Both the position numbers and the translations under genes were made by a program. From positions 17,571 through 81,570 of the forward strand of contig JAHZAU010000008.1 in assembly GCA_019423755.1 (NCBI GenBank): DNA of 64,000 nucleotides, given 5' to 3'. Source of the DNA: Oscillospiraceae bacterium. GTDB taxonomy: Bacteria; Bacillota; Clostridia; Oscillospirales; Ruminococcaceae. Below, one piece after another: positions 61,249 to 64,000 of this stretch (position 1 is the first letter of the stretch; every line of letters starts with the position of its first letter). The notes under the pieces were generated by a model, which searched no databases, had not been told where the DNA came from, and worked only from the letters and a program-made list of their open reading frames with translations.

Positions 61249-62781
61249 TTATTGCTGTTCGGGCTGGTCCGCCGGGGCTTCCGGCTCCAGGCTATCTTCC
61301 AGCTGAGGCTGGGCGGTGTCGGACACGCTGTGGCGCGGGCGAACGCGGGGAGCGGTGGGTACCGAGAAGGCAAACTCGCAGTACTCGCCTTCGGCGCTGC
61401 GGACGATGACCTCGCCCTGGTGCAGGTTGATGATGGAGCGCACGATATGCAGCCCCAGGCCCACGCCGGTCTTATCCATACTACGGGAGCGGTCGGTCTT
61501 ATAGAACCGGTCGAACACCTTGGGGATCTCCTCCTTGGCGATGCCGTCGCCGGAGTTGCGGATGGCGATATAGGTCATCTTGCCCTTGGTGGTGTAGTTC
61601 AATTCGATGTAGCCGCCGTGGTTGGAGAATTTCACCGCGTTTTCCAGCAGGTTGTACACCACCTGGTGGATCAGGTCCTCGTCGGCCTCTACCATGACCT
61701 TGCCCACGTCCAGGCCGCGGATCTCCAGCTCCTTGGACTCGATGGACTGCTCAAAGGTGAAGATGGTGGAGCAGACGATCTCGTTGACATCGAACACCGT
61801 GGGCCGCAGGGTCATCTCCCCAGCCTCGATCTTGGCGATGTTGAGCATGGAGCGCACCAGGCGGGACAGCCGCTTGACCTCGTCGGAAACGATGTGCAGG
61901 TAATGGCCGCTTTTCTCCGGCGGGATGGTGCCGTCCAGGATGCCGTCCACAAAGCCGGCGATGGTAGTCATGGGGGTCTTCAGCTCGTGGGAAACGTTGG
62001 CGATGAAGGAGCGCCGCACCGTCTCCTGCTGGGCCAGGGAGGTGGCCATATTATTAAAGGCCATGGCCAACCGGCCGATCTCGTCCTGGTCACAGACCGG
62101 TACCCGGGCGGTAAAGTCGCCCTTGGCAAAGCTTTCGGTAGCCGCCAGCATATCCCGCAGCGGGCGCACCAGGCTGTTGGTGACAAAGTAGGTGAGGATG
62201 AAGGCCACCACCATTACCACCAGGGCACTGATGAGGAACATTTTGAGGATCTCGCTCAAAAAGCTGGTCAGTTCCTCGGCGGAGGCGGAAGCGAACACCA
62301 CACCGGCGATCTTATCCCCGCCGACTACCAGCGGCACGCCCACGGTGTAGTAGGAGCTGCGGTAGATCTCGCCCATTTTGCCCACCTGGGTAAAGACGCC
62401 CTCCTCCCGCACCTGGTCCAGGGCCTCCTGGGGCACCGAATAGACCTTGTGGCTGCAGGCCGAGCGGTGGGAACACAGCAGCGTTTCCCCGGACATATTC
62501 ACCAGGTAGATGTCGCCGTCCATGGACTTGGCCATAGGGACCCAGCTGTCCAGCAGGCTCTCCTTTTCCATGATGCGCCAGGTACCATCCATGCTGTAAC
62601 AGTGCTGCTGGGTCAGTTCCGCCGCGTAGGTCGCGTTCTTTTCCAGCATATCGATCTTGTCCTGTTTAAAATACTGCGCCGCAAACACCAAAAATACCAC
62701 ACCCAAAATGGTGATGCTCATGAGGATCATGGTGGCGCAGATGCCAAAGTAACGTTTGAAGATGCTTCGTTTGTTCTCCAT
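61249..62781 (-). CDS. sensor histidine kinase
   Basis: 510 residues: helices at about 13-35 and 175-197 around an external sensor domain, HAMP (LVRPLRDMLAATESF), phospho-acceptor FIANVSHELKTPMT, ATP-binding blocks (NLLENAVKFSN, NSGDGI, GVGLGLHIVRSI), and a Pro/Glu tail. Partner of the response regulator 90 nt upstream. Signal not known; layout resembles cell-envelope kinases. AGGAGG site before ATG. Confidence 0.94.
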   Translation of the reverse strand: MENKRSIFKRYFGICATMILMSITILGVVFLVFAAQYFKQDKIDMLEKNATYAAELTQQHCYSMDGTWRIMEKESLLDSWVPMAKSMDGDIYLVNMSGETLLCSHRSACSHKVYSVPQEALDQVREEGVFTQVGKMGEIYRSSYYTVGVPLVVGGDKIAGVVFASASAEELTSFLSEILKMFLISALVVMVVAFILTYFVTNSLVRPLRDMLAATESFAKGDFTARVPVCDQDEIGRLAMAFNNMATSLAQQETVRRSFIANVSHELKTPMTTIAGFVDGILDGTIPPEKSGHYLHIVSDEVKRLSRLVRSMLNIAKIEAGEMTLRPTVFDVNEIVCSTIFTFEQSIESKELEIRGLDVGKVMVEADEDLIHQVVYNLLENAVKFSNHGGYIELNYTTKGKMTYIAIRNSGDGIAKEEIPKVFDRFYKTDRSRSMDKTGVGLGLHIVRSIINLHQGEVIVRSAEGEYCEFAFSVPTAPRVRPRHSVSDTAQPQLEDSLEPEAPADQPEQQ

Positions 62782-62805
62782 CCGCTCAAGACGCCTCCTC
62801 TCAAT

Positions 62806-62853
62806 AAAAAATGTATAACAGTCCGCCGGCAGGCCTCCTGTTATACATTTTTT
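62806..62853 (-). terminator. strong hairpin between response regulator and kinase genes
   Basis: AAAAAATGTATAACAG (62806-62821) and CTGTTATACATTTTTT (62838-62853): 16 perfect pairs with a 16-nt loop and a T-run at the end of the 3' arm on either strand. Would reduce kinase expression relative to regulator. Confidence 0.75.
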
Positions 62854-62871
62854 GCGCCGGTTGCCGGCAGA

Positions 62872-63564
62872 TTATTCTTTTACTTCAAATTTGTAGCCCA
62901 CGCCCCAAACGGTCTTGAGGCTCCACCGGTCGGACACACCTTCCAGCTTTTCGCGCAGGCGCTTGATGTGGACGTCTACCGTCCGGCTGTCGCCGTAGTA
63001 TTCAAAGCCCCACACCTCGTTGAGCAGCTGGTCGCGGGTGTAAACACGGTTGGGGTTGCTGGCCAGGTGGTAAAGAAGCTCCAGCTCCTTGGGCGGGGTG
63101 TCCACGACCTTGCCGTCCACCTTCAGCTCGTACTTGGTCATGTTGACCACCAGCTTATCGTAGCTGACCTCCTTGACATCGCTGCCGGAGGAGGACTTGC
63201 CGGTGCGGCGCATGACCGCCTTGATGCGCGCCACGATCTCCTTGGCGTCAAAGGGCTTGACCACATAGTCGTCCGCCCCCAGCTCCAGGCCCAGCACCTT
63301 GTCGAAGGTCTCGCCTTTGGCGGTGATCATAATGATGGGGCAGTTGGACTTTTTGCGGATATCCCGGCAGACCTGCCAGCCGTCCAGCTTGGGCATCATA
63401 ATGTCCAGCAGGACGATATCGGGGTTATCGGCGTGGAAGCGGGCCAGCGCCTCCTCGCCGTCGTTGGCGATGGAAACGGTATATCCTTCTTTTTCTAAGT
63501 ACATCCGCAGCAGGTCGGCGATGTTGACGTCGTCATCCGCTACCAGGATTTTTCCCATAGACAT
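62872..63564 (-). CDS. OmpR-family response regulator
   Basis: 230 residues: receiver (VADDDVNIADLL, Asp in LLDIMMPKLDG, ITAKGE, VVKPFD) and winged helix (GDSRTVDVHIKRLREKLEG, GVGYKF). Three ATGs lie in a row; the second (63564) is 9 nt after AGGAGG, so I chose it, though 63570 is possible. Confidence 0.94.
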   Translation of the reverse strand: MSMGKILVADDDVNIADLLRMYLEKEGYTVSIANDGEEALARFHADNPDIVLLDIMMPKLDGWQVCRDIRKKSNCPIIMITAKGETFDKVLGLELGADDYVVKPFDAKEIVARIKAVMRRTGKSSSGSDVKEVSYDKLVVNMTKYELKVDGKVVDTPPKELELLYHLASNPNRVYTRDQLLNEVWGFEYYGDSRTVDVHIKRLREKLEGVSDRWSLKTVWGVGYKFEVKE

Positions 63565-63683
63565 GCTCATTTGCCTCCTTTTTCCCTCTTTCCGGCGCCC
63601 GAGCTGGCTCCGGCACACATCTTATTCCGGACCGCAGCAGGAAGCCTTTTTCTAAGGCAGCCTTGCGCGCCGGGTTTGTTCTT

Positions 63684-63707
63684 ATTATACCATACGAGCG
63701 GCGTCAA
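63684..63707 (-). promoter_or_regulatory. promoter of the response regulator gene (weak)
   Basis: Minus strand TATAAT (63689-63684) with an extended TGG; a weak -35-like TTCTTT lies 17 nt upstream. Apart from this and the promoter at 63906-63934 the interval 63565-63984 shows no gene. Confidence 0.45.
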
Positions 63708-63905
63708 AAGAAAGAAGCTTTGCGCCTTTTCCCGGGAAAACCGCGGCCCTATTTGGCCCATCGTACCAGGAAACTATGTTCATTATACAGGAAGATGGCA
63801 AAAAAGGGTGAAGTTTTTTTGAACAGATTCCCGGGATTCGATGAATCTTCCTGCCGCTTTGGGGCGTTTTTGGGGGAAAAAGGGGACGGGCGGGCCGTTT
63901 TCCCC

Positions 63906-63934
63906 TTGCCCTGGCCGGGCTTTCTGGTTATAAT
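63906..63934 (+). promoter_or_regulatory. promoter of the gene at the right edge
   Basis: TTGCCC (63906-63911), 17 nt, TATAAT (63929-63934). Confidence 0.6.
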
Positions 63935-63984
63935 AAAGGGTAATCGCAATCGACCGCACGCTGCACGGAAAGGAAAGAAAACCA

Positions 63985-64000
63985 ATGAAATTAGGTATCG
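63985..64000 (+). CDS. start of an unidentified gene (cut by window end)
   Basis: ATG 63985 with GGAAAGGAAAG about 7 nt upstream and a promoter 50 nt further up; only five codons (MKLGI) are visible, too few to name it. Confidence 0.6.

Noticed and set aside
1..64000. CRISPR array, prophage or insertion sequence
   Set aside because: No spaced direct repeats, integrase, transposase or att-like repeats were seen; the window reads as core chromosome.

Overview
The window looks like one contiguous piece of chromosome from an anaerobic, GC-rich member of the Clostridia (Oscillospiraceae/Ruminococcaceae-like by feel; no 16S gene is present, so this is inference). Pointers are a class B sortase, ZapA, MecA, a YitT protein, a T-box in front of valS, an L10 leader, rubrerythrin with a PerR-type regulator, an Rnf-like operon and a full selenocysteine machinery. 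I see no phage, insertion sequence, CRISPR array or rRNA. Nearly every gene has a clear AGGAGG-type ribosome site, and strong hairpin terminators separate the transcription units.

Layout. 1-5.3 kb: end of zapA (minus), glycogen phosphorylase and a GH13 alpha-glucosidase/neopullulanase (glycogen and maltodextrin use). 5.3-8.8 kb: YitT, then a minus-strand group with a small membrane protein, PncC (CinA C-terminal domain) and sortase B. 8.9-11.9 kb: T-box and valS. 12-16.9 kb: a molybdopterin oxidoreductase divergent from an Fe-S aldo/keto reductase, then rpe and mecA. 17-21.5 kb: a four-gene Rnf-like operon (C-D-E-A order, no G or B) plus a DUF4015-like exported protein. 21.9-28.6 kb: phoR, phoB, phoU, pstB, pstA, pstC, pstS read on the minus strand from a candidate Pho-box promoter. 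28.7-29.7 kb: perR-rubrerythrin. 30-32.4 kb: GNAT protein, small membrane protein, L10 leader with rplJ-rplL.

32.7-40.6 kb is a peptide-use region: DUF819 transporter, two M19 dipeptidases, a YfcC-type carrier and two peptidase T paralogues, followed by a TetR regulator. 41.3-49.7 kb is the selenium locus: a LysR regulator divergent from selD, a NusG-domain-II membrane protein, a HEPN/nucleotidyltransferase-like pair with a sensor-like membrane protein, the selenocysteine tRNA, selB and selA. selD has an in-frame UGA at codon 16 (positions 42867-42869) where the catalytic Cys normally lies, with a small SECIS-like hairpin 17 nt downstream. It therefore appears to be a selenoprotein that makes the selenium donor for its own synthesis, and its N-terminus is lost by ordinary ORF calling.

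49.9-53.3 kb: a Crp/Fnr-type regulator with a consensus promoter and a perfect dyad, followed by an SsuABC-like ABC importer. 53.3-60.6 kb: tsaD, rimI, polA, dus and an HtrA protease. 60.7-63.6 kb: a small unknown protein and a histidine kinase/response regulator pair with a strong hairpin between regulator and kinase. The right edge holds the first bases of another gene. The most unusual items are the reduced Rnf-like operon, the Sec-containing selD with its divergent LysR control region, the catalytically degenerate nucleotidyltransferase/HEPN pair beside the Sec tRNA gene, and the tandem dyads in front of the second dipeptidase.
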